Shown here: piece by piece, positions 16,958 through 24,689 of the stretch | How the letters are laid out: each line of letters starts with the position of its first letter | Numbering within the stretch: position 1 is the stretch's first letter | Source: Betaproteobacteria bacterium | GTDB lineage: Bacteria; Pseudomonadota; Gammaproteobacteria; Burkholderiales; SG8-39 | Reading direction: 5' to 3' | Assembly: GCA_022340285.1 (NCBI GenBank) | Contig: JAJDOG010000011.1 | Location: 1 to 38,505, forward strand | DNA: 38,505 bases | Translations under genes and position numbers: made by a program | The notes under the pieces: generated by a model | Databases searched by the model: none | What the model was told of the DNA's origin: nothing | Seen by the model: the letters and a program-made list of their open reading frames with translations, nothing else

Positions 16958-18426
16958 CGGACGGGACGCACGAGGTCAATCTGTCGCTCGTCTCGCACAC
17001 CAACGTCGGCAAGACCACCCTAGCGCGGACTCTTCTCGGTGAGGACGTCGGCGAGGTTCGCGACGCGCCCCACGTGACCGCGCTTGCCGAGGTCCATACG
17101 ATGATCGAGACGTCCGAAGGGGATGCCCTGCGCCTCTGGGATACACCGGGGTTCGGCGACAGCGTGCGGCTCGCCCGGCGCCTCGAGCAATCGGACAGTC
17201 CGCTGGCGCGATTGCTGTCGTCGACCTGGGATCGTTTCAAGGACCGCCCGTTCTGGTCGACCCAGCAGGCGGCGAAGAATGTTCGCGATCACGCCGATGT
17301 CGTGCTCTACCTCGTGAACGCGGCGGAAACGCCGTCGGATGCGGCCTATGTCGGACCCGAAATGCGGGTTCTGGCATGGATCGGAAAGCCCACCCTCGTG
17401 CTGCTGAACCAGACCGGTGTGCTGCGGCCGCGGCGCGAGGAGGAGGCGGAGGAGGCACGCTGGCGCGCGCACGTCGCACGGTACAACATCGTCCGAGACG
17501 TGCTTACGCTGGATGCGTTCGCGCGGTGCTGGGTCCAGGAGATCACGCTTCTGCGCGCGGTGGCGGAGGTCCTTCCGGAGGCGAAGCGGCCCGCCTTCGC
17601 GCGCCTTCAGGATGCGTGGACAAGGCGGCGGCAGAGCCAGTTCGAGGAGGCCATGACGGCGCTTGCGACGCAACTTGCGCGCGCGGCGTGCGACCGCGAG
17701 GTCGTCGACGAAGCAGGACTGCGCTTGCGTCTGCGCGAAGTCGGTTCCGCGCTCGGGATCGGACGCGGCGACGAATCGGGGCCGCTGGGGCCTGCGATGC
17801 GCGCACTCGCTGAGCGCCTCGACGCCGACATCCGGGACGCAACCGATCGCCTCATCGCCATCTACGGCCTCGGCGGGCATGCCGCGCGCAAGGTGCTGGA
17901 GCGCCTCGCGGAGAACTACGTCGTGAAGCGCGGGCTGAGCGAAGGCAAGTCGGCATTGGTAGGCGGCGTCGTGACCGGCGCGCTGGCGGGGTTGAAGGCC
18001 GACCTCGCCGCGGGTGGGCTCACGCTCGGAGCGGGTCTGCTCGTCGGCGGGCTGCTGGGCGCGCTGGGCGGTGCGGGGCTGGCGCGCGGCTACAACTTCG
18101 TGCGCGGTGCGAACACGACTTCGGTGCAGTGGAGCGACACCGTCCTCGAGGAGCTCGTGGCGGGCGCACTGCTGCGTTACCTCGCCGTCGCGCACTACGG
18201 TCGCGGACGCGGCGAATGGACCGAGCGCGGGTATCCGGAGTTCTGGAACGAGGCGGTGAAGGCGGTGGTCGAGGCGCGCCGCGATGCGCTTTCGAAACTC
18301 TGGGTGGGACGCGATGCCGACGGCGCGGCCGAAGCCTTCGCGCCAGCAATTGCGGAAGTGCTGTCCGCCGCGGCGCGCGATTTGCTCGATCGCCTCTACC
18401 CGGGCTCACTTGAAACCAACGCCTAA
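16954..18426 (+). CDS. GTPase with membrane-hairpin region (DUF3482-like)
   Basis: This 490-residue protein has an N-terminal GTPase domain. The P-loop SHTNVGKTT (residues 14-22) starts with Ser instead of the usual Gly. The G3 motif is DTPG at 63-66, and the G4 position reads NQTG at 152-155 rather than NKxD. A long glycine/alanine/leucine-rich hydrophobic stretch at about 330-385 could insert into membrane as a hairpin. This fits the DUF3482 GTPases encoded with DUF2868 proteins. The ATGA overlap with the upstream gene shows tight translational coupling. The altered G4 motif could change nucleotide specificity, though this variation may be normal in the family. Confidence 0.9.
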   Translation: MTDGTHEVNLSLVSHTNVGKTTLARTLLGEDVGEVRDAPHVTALAEVHTMIETSEGDALRLWDTPGFGDSVRLARRLEQSDSPLARLLSSTWDRFKDRPFWSTQQAAKNVRDHADVVLYLVNAAETPSDAAYVGPEMRVLAWIGKPTLVLLNQTGVLRPRREEEAEEARWRAHVARYNIVRDVLTLDAFARCWVQEITLLRAVAEVLPEAKRPAFARLQDAWTRRRQSQFEEAMTALATQLARAACDREVVDEAGLRLRLREVGSALGIGRGDESGPLGPAMRALAERLDADIRDATDRLIAIYGLGGHAARKVLERLAENYVVKRGLSEGKSALVGGVVTGALAGLKADLAAGGLTLGAGLLVGGLLGALGGAGLARGYNFVRGANTTSVQWSDTVLEELVAGALLRYLAVAHYGRGRGEWTERGYPEFWNEAVKAVVEARRDALSKLWVGRDADGAAEAFAPAIAEVLSAAARDLLDRLYPGSLETNA

Positions 18427-18461
18427 ATCCTCACGGCGATTGACCGATCCTGCGATTCGGG

Positions 18462-19724
18462 TCAGCCACTCGTCGCGCTCCGGTGCGCGACACTCTCCCC
18501 GAGCGGACAGTCAGCGGGGCTGGCCGCCTGCTTTCTCTGGATGATCGCGGCCGAATGCTTTTGCAGGTAATGCGCGATCGTCTCGACGCGGATCTTCACG
18601 GAACCGGCCGGTTTCGTGGAGTCGAGGTCCTGGAACGAGAAGAAGAGCGTCCCGGAGCGTTCGACGATCGCCTGCACCGGTGAGTACGTCGGCTGGTCCA
18701 TCCCGCACTCGTAGCTCGACATGCGGACCACGCAGGCGATCCACGGCATGCGCGCGGCATACTTCGCGCCCCAGAGGATCTCGTTCGTGTTCGCGCTGTA
18801 CGACGATGGCCATACGTCGTGAATGTCGAAAGGAGAGCGAATATGGCCTGCGGCGATGTCCGGACCGAACATCCATTGCAGGAGGTCGTCGTCGATAGGC
18901 AGGTACTGGGACCAGAGCACGGGATAACCGTAGGCCTGCAGATCGACTTCGATCTCGTGCCCGATGCCCGGATCCATGTGATACGGGCGTGCCAGCACGA
19001 GCATGCACGGCCTGGCCTCGCGCGCGCACCATTCGAGGATTTCACGACCCTTCGCACGCAGCCGGGCATTGTAGGTCTCGAGCGCGCGGTAGCCCGCGTC
19101 GACCGCACGCTTGGTTTCTTCCGCGGTGATACCGGGGATTGCCTCCATCAATCCGGCGTAGAGCTGCTTCGGCACGACCGGCCGGTCGCCGAGGGAGACG
19201 AGCGGCGCGACGTAGCGCACGCCGGCCTCGGCGAAGGCGTCCCGTTCCTTGATGAAGCCGGCCTTGATGTTTTCCGGCGCCGCCATCACCCGTGGGCAGG
19301 AGAGCGAATCGATCGCATGTCCGTTCAGGAAGGAGGGCAGCGAGTAGATCATCGGTGAGAACAGGATGTCGATCTTGCGCTTCGAGCGCGCGAGGAGCTC
19401 CCCGTAGTGTCCCGAGACACACTTCACCGGATAGCAGCAGTCGACCGTGCCGCGTCCCTTCGCGTGCGTGCGTGCCTGGTCCTCGGACGTGTCGGACGAG
19501 AATTCGATGCGCCGCGCCTCGATGCCGAGCGCGTCGAAGAAGCCGATCCAGAACTGATGTGTCGACCAGAGGTTGAGCACTCGCGGGATGCCGAGGCGCA
19601 GGCTGGCGCGCGACAGCGCCGCGGGGCCGGCGGCCGCGGGCGTGTCAGACTGGGGACTGAACGTCGGCCTTGGCGCGCTTGAAAGCGCTGTCTCGAACCA
19701 GCTCTGCAATGTTCGGATAGGCAT
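18462..19724 (-). CDS. 2-hydroxyacyl-CoA dehydratase/DUF2229-related iron-sulfur component
   Basis: From the ATG at 19724 the product has 420 residues. After a 40-residue leader comes LRLGIPRVLNLWSTHQFWIG, typical of DUF2229, and a cysteine cluster DCCYPVKCVSGHYGELL (Cys96, Cys97, Cys102). Later blocks are LVLARPYHMDPGIGHEIEVD and RMSSYECGMDQPTYSPV. In many bacteria this module is fused behind BadF/HgdC-type ATPase domains in one very long chain; here it is separate. The start is fixed by an AGGAGG six nt upstream, both lying inside the end of the ATPase gene, giving an 80-nt overlap. Likely role: the metal-cluster partner of the ATPase in an ATP-driven reductase. The substrate is unknown. 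Confidence 0.88.
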   Translation of the reverse strand: MPIRTLQSWFETALSSAPRPTFSPQSDTPAAAGPAALSRASLRLGIPRVLNLWSTHQFWIGFFDALGIEARRIEFSSDTSEDQARTHAKGRGTVDCCYPVKCVSGHYGELLARSKRKIDILFSPMIYSLPSFLNGHAIDSLSCPRVMAAPENIKAGFIKERDAFAEAGVRYVAPLVSLGDRPVVPKQLYAGLMEAIPGITAEETKRAVDAGYRALETYNARLRAKGREILEWCAREARPCMLVLARPYHMDPGIGHEIEVDLQAYGYPVLWSQYLPIDDDLLQWMFGPDIAAGHIRSPFDIHDVWPSSYSANTNEILWGAKYAARMPWIACVVRMSSYECGMDQPTYSPVQAIVERSGTLFFSFQDLDSTKPAGSVKIRVETIAHYLQKHSAAIIQRKQAASPADCPLGESVAHRSATSG

Positions 19725-21822
19725 TTTTCGCCTCCTCAAGCTTGGCCTTCACCACGCGCATCTCGTTGACGTCTTCGAGCAGACCCTTCGGGCAAGAGTT
19801 GCCGCTGATCACGCGCTCCCAGCCCGCCTCGACGGGCAGCTTGCTCCACGAGCGTCCCGGCGCGCCCGGAATCCGCACATCGATGAACGTGCGCCGGCAG
19901 TTGACCGGGCACCAGTGGCAGGTCGTGTGCTCGTTCGTCGTGGCCACGTACTCGAGTGACTCGATCAGGTCGTAGCCCCGGAAGCGACTCGCCGCGCCCT
20001 CACGCGCCCAGTCGAGCACGCAGAGCGCCGCGCCGATCGCACCGGCTTCGCCCGAGTACGGATGCACGACGATCTCGGCGTCGGGCACCTTGCCGCGAAT
20101 GAAATCCACCTGCGCCTTCACCACCGCCAGGTTGCGATGCGTACCGCCCTGGAGCACGAACTTGCGCCCCGCCGCCGCGAGGTTCTGCAACTGCCCGGCG
20201 TACACCCAGACGTTCAGCGGCAGCACCGCGGCGAGCGAGGCCATGATCTCCTCGCTCGACCAGCCCTTGCGTTGCTGGTTGACGATGTCCGACTGCAGGA
20301 AGACGCCGCAGCCCATCGCGAGCGTCGGCACCGCACGCGCCTGGAACGCGCGCTCGGCGTACTGGTCGAGTGGAACCTGGTAGCGCTCGGCGACACCCTG
20401 CAGGAAGGCGCCGTTCCCCGAGGAGCACTGCGAGTTGAGCCGGAAGTCGGCCACGGTGCCCTGGCGCAGCAGCATGATCTTGACGTCGCAGCCGCCTACG
20501 TCGCAGATCACGTCGGCATCGGCGAAGTAGTGCAACGCCGCCGTCGCGTGCGCAACGGTTTCGACGACCGCGACGTCCGCGCCGACGATGTCCTTCAGCA
20601 AATCCTTGCCGTATCCGGTCACCCCGAGTGCGGCGATACGCTCGATCCCCGCGCCACGGATCTCGCGCATGATCGCCTTGGCGTCCTCGATCGGATTGCC
20701 GTTCGACTGCGCGTAGCAGCTCGCGATCAATTCGCCGGTCGGCGACAGCACCACGGCTTTCGCGGTCGTGCTGCCGAAGTCGCAGCCCACCGTCGCCGCC
20801 TCGCGGCATTGCTCCGGGCCGGGTTTCGTGACGCTCGTGCGGGATTCGCCGTAGCACTTGACGAACTGCTCCAGCTCGGTCGGGTCGCCCGCGAGGCCCT
20901 TCGATCCCTCGCGCGCCTTCTGCTCGTGCTGCCCTTCCTCGATCCACCAGCGCAGCCTACCGGTGCCCGCGTAGACGCCGACGCCGGGCGCCTCGCCGCA
21001 GCCGATCTCGATGCATCCGATACAGGCGTAGTAGAGCGCTTCGGCGGGGACCTGGATCAGCGATTCCGGCGAGACGCCCGGGGGCAGTTCGATCCGGCGT
21101 TCCGTCCAGAGCTTCTGCAGATGATGCCGCCACGCTTCCTGAAGCCCCGCGAAGAACAGGTTCGGGCCGCCGAGCAGCAGCACCTGGGGTGTGGGCGTGT
21201 TGCCCTTGGTGAGCGTCGCGAGGTTCTGGTAGACGACCGCCTCGAACAGGCTCGCGATGATCTCTTCCACCGGAACCCCGCTCTTGACGAGCGTATTCGC
21301 GTCGGCCTCCGCGAAGATGCCGCACTTCGAGCTGATCTTGTGCAGATCGAGCCCCGTGTAGGCCATGCTTGCGAGGCGCTCGCCCGGAATCTGCAGCTTG
21401 CGCGCGGTCTTCTCGATGAAGGTGCCGGTGCCGCCGCTGCAGGCCGACTGCATGTAGACCTGCTTCGACTTGCCGTCGCCGCTCGGCGTGAAGAACAGCG
21501 TCTTCATGTCCTCGCCGCCGATCTCGGACACGAAGTTCACCTCGGGATGCAGCTTCTCCACCGCGGCGGAGACGGCGACGACCTCCTGGATGAACTTGCC
21601 GCCGACCAGCGGCGCGATCAGCCCGGCGCCCGATCCGGTGAGGAACACCCGGTCGCTGCTGGGCTCGAGCCCGCACTCGACTTCCATGCGCTCGAGAAAC
21701 TCGAGCACCATTTCCGCCTGCTTCGTGTTGTGGCGCTTGTAGTCCTGCCACACCGGTGTGCCGCCCGCGTCCGCGAGCGCCTTCACGGTGGTCGAGCCGA
21801 CGTCGAGGCCGACGATCTTCAC
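19645..21822 (-). CDS. tandem BadF/BadG/HgdC-type ATPase (acyl-CoA dehydratase activase-like)
   Basis: This 725-residue protein contains two activator-type ATPase modules. Module 1 has the phosphate motif LDVGSTTVKA (6-15), Cys128 in SACSGGTGTF and Cys167 in SSKCGIFAEAD. Module 2 has CDFGSTTAKAVV (from 347), Cys466 in SQCSSGNGAF and Cys505 in MGCGVFLQSD. In HgdC each subunit gives two such cysteines to a [4Fe-4S] cluster shared by a dimer; here one chain carries both pairs, each 39 residues apart, so it could form a pseudo-dimer. A C-terminal CxxCxxxC set (635, 638, 642) plus Cys677 suggests a further cluster. The start is a GTG overlapping the upstream stop by 4 nt. Expected role: ATP-dependent electron injection at low potential. 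Confidence 0.92.
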   Translation of the reverse strand: MKIVGLDVGSTTVKALADAGGTPVWQDYKRHNTKQAEMVLEFLERMEVECGLEPSSDRVFLTGSGAGLIAPLVGGKFIQEVVAVSAAVEKLHPEVNFVSEIGGEDMKTLFFTPSGDGKSKQVYMQSACSGGTGTFIEKTARKLQIPGERLASMAYTGLDLHKISSKCGIFAEADANTLVKSGVPVEEIIASLFEAVVYQNLATLTKGNTPTPQVLLLGGPNLFFAGLQEAWRHHLQKLWTERRIELPPGVSPESLIQVPAEALYYACIGCIEIGCGEAPGVGVYAGTGRLRWWIEEGQHEQKAREGSKGLAGDPTELEQFVKCYGESRTSVTKPGPEQCREAATVGCDFGSTTAKAVVLSPTGELIASCYAQSNGNPIEDAKAIMREIRGAGIERIAALGVTGYGKDLLKDIVGADVAVVETVAHATAALHYFADADVICDVGGCDVKIMLLRQGTVADFRLNSQCSSGNGAFLQGVAERYQVPLDQYAERAFQARAVPTLAMGCGVFLQSDIVNQQRKGWSSEEIMASLAAVLPLNVWVYAGQLQNLAAAGRKFVLQGGTHRNLAVVKAQVDFIRGKVPDAEIVVHPYSGEAGAIGAALCVLDWAREGAASRFRGYDLIESLEYVATTNEHTTCHWCPVNCRRTFIDVRIPGAPGRSWSKLPVEAGWERVISGNSCPKGLLEDVNEMRVVKAKLEEAKNAYPNIAELVRDSAFKRAKADVQSPV
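19731..19736 (-). promoter_or_regulatory. Shine-Dalgarno sequence inside the ATPase gene that fixes the third gene's start
   Basis: On the minus strand AGGAGG stands 6 nt before the ATG at 19724. Both lie within the 3' coding part of the ATPase gene. This near-perfect ribosome site supports independent initiation of the third gene and argues against the further-upstream ATG at 19739. Confidence 0.75.
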
Positions 21823-23447
21823 GACGGCCTCCCGCCGGCAACGTGCAATGCAAGGTTGGCGGCGGTGCCGGCGACGCCGTACCGCGGGACACGATGGGTT
21901 GCCCGCACGAGCTCCGGGCGCGCCGCGACGGCCGCGTGCACGCGCTCCTCGGTCATCCCGATGCGCTCGAGGACGTTCTCGTACTCGCGCTGCGCGCGCT
22001 TCTTCGCCTCCGTGAGGATCATCTGACAGCGCGACAGCGCGTGCACCTCGGCGTCGCCCTTGATCTCGAGCGGGGCATAGAGCAGGTCGGGATGCTTGCC
22101 CAGCACTCCGGCCATTGCCCCGACGCTCATCGTGTTAGGCATGCAGGAGTAGGGGGAAAGCTCGCAGGTCATGTGCGCCTTCTTGTGGTGGTAGGCCCAG
22201 AGCGCCTTGCCGACCAGCATGTCGCCTTCGCCCCCGTTCAGGCGGGCGTTGTAATAAGGTGCCGCGAGGGCGCGCAGCTCGAACTGGTCGGGCATCTCGC
22301 GCGGCAGGTCCGCGAGCGCATGACGCATGCGGTTGTATGTCCAGCGCAACAACGCTTGCACGGCGCGTATCCCGGCGTACTTGAGACGCGCGGACCGGTC
22401 GATGCCGAACCGCTCCTCGAAATTCTGGCCCTCGAGCCGCATCAAGTAGTCCAGCCAGACCGTGACCGCGGCGGGATAGACTTCGGCTCCCTCCGATTCG
22501 AGCCAGCGATGGATGTTGTGGTTCGGGTCGCCCTCCACCGTCTGCAGGTAGAACTCTCCGGTGATCTTGACCACCGGCTTCACCCGCAGGCGGTCCACTT
22601 CGATCGCGTCGTAACGGACGCGCACCTCCCGCATGGCGTCGACGAAGTAGCGCGTGAGCGCATGCCATGCGAGCGCAACCCATTTCTCGCCACGTCGCGG
22701 GCGCTTGCGGAACACTTCGTACACGTAGTCGACCGCTTCGCGCGTCACCCGCTCCGTTTCTCCCGGGTTCTTCTCGAAGGGCCGGATCTGGTACTCGATG
22801 TCCTGGATGATGTCGCCGAGCACCACCGCCCACACCGCACCGAGCGTGAATGGCAGGTTCAGCTCGAGCCCGCCGCCCTGGGCTGCGCCCTGGTCGAGCC
22901 CGTTCTGACCGAGCAGGAACATGCGGAACGATTCGAGGCCGACGTTGCGCAGCGCGAGCTCGTAGCTCTGATGGTATTGGCCGAAGCGGCATGCCCCGCA
23001 CGAGCCGGCGGTCAGATAGACGTAGTTGTCGGCCACCTGCTCGGCGCCGATGCGCTTCGTCTCTTCGCGGAGAAAGTTGGCGAGATTGCCCGTCGTGAAG
23101 CTGGTCGGGCAGCACTGACCGATATCGGCGAGCTCGCGGCCGGTGAGCAGGTCCGCGCGGCTAGCGGTCGGCAGCACGCGCGTCGAGTAGCCGAGGTTCT
23201 CCATGGAGGCCTGAATCAGCCGTTCCGCGCGCCAGTGGAGGCCGCCGAAGAGAATGGTGACCTTGTCGCGCTCGGCGCGCGTGAACGGCCGCGGCTTGTA
23301 CGCGCGGTAGGGTCCGGCGGGGCCGGACGGCACCCGGCCGGGCAGGGGCGGGGGCCGTTTCGGGGAATGGACGGGCGCCGTCTCGGTGACGACGCGGACC
23401 TTCTGGAGTGAAGCGTAGCCGCGCCCGGGCGCTTCGCCAATGCTCAT
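21819..23447 (-). CDS. 2-hydroxyacyl-CoA dehydratase-related cysteine-rich component
   Basis: The 542-residue product has a Pro-rich leader to about residue 55, then VTILFGGLHWRAERLIQASM. Cysteine motifs follow: GQCCPTSF (Cys112, Cys113), GSCGACRFGQYHQ (Cys150, Cys153), and late in the chain CELSPYSCMPN. This corresponds to the C-terminal half of the long fused activase-related proteins of other bacteria and is likely to bind an iron-sulfur cluster, possibly of the double-cubane type known in HgdB-like relatives; that is inference. The ATG at 23447 has AGGAGG at 23454-23459 (complement). The frame is open 25 codons upstream, but without support. It is the first gene of the three-gene operon. 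Confidence 0.88.
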   Translation of the reverse strand: MSIGEAPGRGYASLQKVRVVTETAPVHSPKRPPPLPGRVPSGPAGPYRAYKPRPFTRAERDKVTILFGGLHWRAERLIQASMENLGYSTRVLPTASRADLLTGRELADIGQCCPTSFTTGNLANFLREETKRIGAEQVADNYVYLTAGSCGACRFGQYHQSYELALRNVGLESFRMFLLGQNGLDQGAAQGGGLELNLPFTLGAVWAVVLGDIIQDIEYQIRPFEKNPGETERVTREAVDYVYEVFRKRPRRGEKWVALAWHALTRYFVDAMREVRVRYDAIEVDRLRVKPVVKITGEFYLQTVEGDPNHNIHRWLESEGAEVYPAAVTVWLDYLMRLEGQNFEERFGIDRSARLKYAGIRAVQALLRWTYNRMRHALADLPREMPDQFELRALAAPYYNARLNGGEGDMLVGKALWAYHHKKAHMTCELSPYSCMPNTMSVGAMAGVLGKHPDLLYAPLEIKGDAEVHALSRCQMILTEAKKRAQREYENVLERIGMTEERVHAAVAARPELVRATHRVPRYGVAGTAANLALHVAGGRPS

Positions 23448-23784
23448 GTCGTGCCTCCTGTGCTGTAAGAGACCTGACCCTGACCGGGCGCTATCATCTC
23501 GCGACGGCCCGGAGCGCGCCACAACATCGTGGCGATGAACGGCAGTACGATCTTCGCCACGCCAACGAGCCCGAGCCCGGTGAACGCCAGGTCGAACTTC
23601 GAACGGTTTATCTTTGCCGTCATAGCTATATCGGACGCGTAGACATCCCCGCCGAAGGTCAGGCGTCGGCGACCGATCGAGCGGCGTATTCCCTCACCGA
23701 GCAACCGACCACCAGCAGCGAGGCGAGCGCCAGGCATGCGGCGCGGCGCACTGAGCGAATAGATGCGAGACGATTTTGTGTCAT
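23444..23784 (-). pseudogene. decayed lipoprotein gene, TatT-like (TRAP T-component) remnant
   Basis: From an ATG at 23784 the minus strand encodes 41 residues (23659-23784). They are a basic start MTQNRLASIRSVRRA, a hydrophobic core, the lipobox LVVGC with Cys28, then SVREYAARSVADA and a stop. In the frame shifted by one base, at the same point, the sequence reads LTFGGDVYASD. Joined, they give ...SVADAL..GGDVYASD, which resembles the start of TatT lipoproteins (pattern ...VxDALxxxGxxxASDDDP) as I recall the family. The rest of TatT is absent. The shifted frame continues through a hydrophobic stretch (FDLAFTGLGLVGVAKIVLPF) and ends at 23444, overlapping the next ATG. Alternatives: a true 41-residue lipoprotein plus a 59-residue membrane peptide starting at 23623. 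Confidence 0.5.
23454..23459 (-). promoter_or_regulatory. Shine-Dalgarno sequence deciding the start at 23447
   Basis: AGGAGG on the minus strand, six nt before the ATG at 23447. It favours this start over the open frame running up to 23522, and also lies within the 3' end of the remnant reading frame upstream. Confidence 0.75.
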
Positions 23785-23821
23785 GGCCAGCACATGCTCG
23801 CGTGCCGGCCGGAAAGGATGG

Positions 23822-23850
23822 CTTACGGGACACTTACAGATCGGTTACAG
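23822..23850 (-). promoter_or_regulatory. three 7-bp direct repeats at 11-bp period (OmpR/PhoB-type operator candidate)
   Basis: Read on the minus strand from 23850: CTGTAAC, 4 nt, CTGTAAG, 4 nt, CCGTAAG. The 7-bp repeat with 4-bp spacer is the geometry bound by OmpR/PhoB-family response regulators as head-to-tail dimers. The array ends 37 nt before the ATG of the lipoprotein remnant (23784) and about 375 nt before the three-gene operon. No good -10 element is obvious after it. Which regulator binds cannot be said. Confidence 0.55.
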
Positions 23851-23942
23851 CACTGCCGAGACGCCGTAAGTCGTCATGGGCTCAAGGGGTTACGCGGGAC
23901 TCCACCCACTCGAAGATACCTGGCGGAATGAGGCGCGTCGCA
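23851..23942. other. non-coding stretch between the repeat array and the DUF2238 gene
   Basis: Together with the remnant and repeat array, this is the largest part of the window without an intact gene (23448-23942). I see no convincing reading frame, RNA gene or strong terminator here. The minus-strand DUF2238 gene ends at 23943, so a terminator would be expected, but no clear hairpin with a T-run is visible. Confidence 0.5.
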
Positions 23943-24689
23943 TCACTTCGTCCCTTTCGGCGGGTGCGCCGTGCGCCGTTTCCAGCCACGCCACAGGCGC
24001 CGTAGCTCGTCCTCGCCGAGTGGAGTCGGCACCTTCACGCGCAGACTTTCGGCCCACTCGCGTGCGAAGTCGCGCTCCAGCGCATAGTTCAACGCTGCGG
24101 TGATCGCCATGGCGACCAGCGCGCCGACACCTGCCAGCGCCATGTCCTTCTGCGCATCCCACACGTCGCCCTGGGTGCCTAGAAACGCGACGCCCAGATC
24201 GCCCCCGAACACCTCCGCGGCGCCCCATTCCAGGAGCTCGTAAATCGCCGAAGTCGACAGCGTTATGGCGATGGGAAAGAAGTACCCCCAGAAGCCACGC
24301 AGATCCGCGACGCGCAGCAGGACCTCGCGAATCGGATAGACGAGCAGCAATCCGTACAGGAAATGGACCACTCGGTCGAAGTGATTTCGATTGAAATCGT
24401 CCGGGTCGACGGTCAAACCAACGGCTCTCGCCCAATCTGCCCATGGCACCAGCGAGTAGGTGTAATGGGCGCCGATTGCATGCAGGATCAGGAACAATGC
24501 AATGAGGGTGTAAGAGATGCGGGACAAGGGCAGGGCGCGATAGCTTGCAACCAAGGCGGCGACGAACACCAGGAGGGGCACGTTCTCCATCAGCCAGTCG
24601 CCGCGGTCGTGAGGGGCGATAGCAAGCAACGCCCACACCAGCAGAAATACGCCCGTCAGCCATCCGACGTACTTGCGGCGACTGATCAT
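23943..24689 (-). CDS. DUF2238 integral membrane protein (YjdF-like)
   Basis: From the ATG at 24689 the 248-residue protein has about six transmembrane segments. Conserved-looking blocks between them include NHFDRVVHFLYGLLLVYPIR, SAIYELLEWGAAEVFGGDLG and AFLGTQGDVWDAQKDM; these are characteristic of DUF2238. The function of the family is unknown. The C-terminus is basic and probably cytoplasmic. The ATG overlaps the stop of the upstream lipoprotein gene by 4 nt, so the two are translationally coupled. The frame is open upstream, but the coupling and the start of the hydrophobic region fix this start. Confidence 0.92.
   Translation of the reverse strand: MISRRKYVGWLTGVFLLVWALLAIAPHDRGDWLMENVPLLVFVAALVASYRALPLSRISYTLIALFLILHAIGAHYTYSLVPWADWARAVGLTVDPDDFNRNHFDRVVHFLYGLLLVYPIREVLLRVADLRGFWGYFFPIAITLSTSAIYELLEWGAAEVFGGDLGVAFLGTQGDVWDAQKDMALAGVGALVAMAITAALNYALERDFAREWAESLRVKVPTPLGEDELRRLWRGWKRRTAHPPKGTK

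Noticed and set aside
18440-18463. Possible terminator hairpin TGACC...GGTCA between two convergent genes
   Set aside because: Only five pairs form before mismatches, and there is no T-run.
19645-19739. Programmed frameshift joining the ATPase and the DUF2229-like gene
   Set aside because: A near-perfect ribosome site and an ATG at 19724 explain the overlap without frameshifting, and I saw no slippery sequence.
20062-22026. Plus-strand open frame antisense to the ATPase gene
   Set aside because: The minus-strand gene carries conserved ATPase motifs; the antisense product has none.
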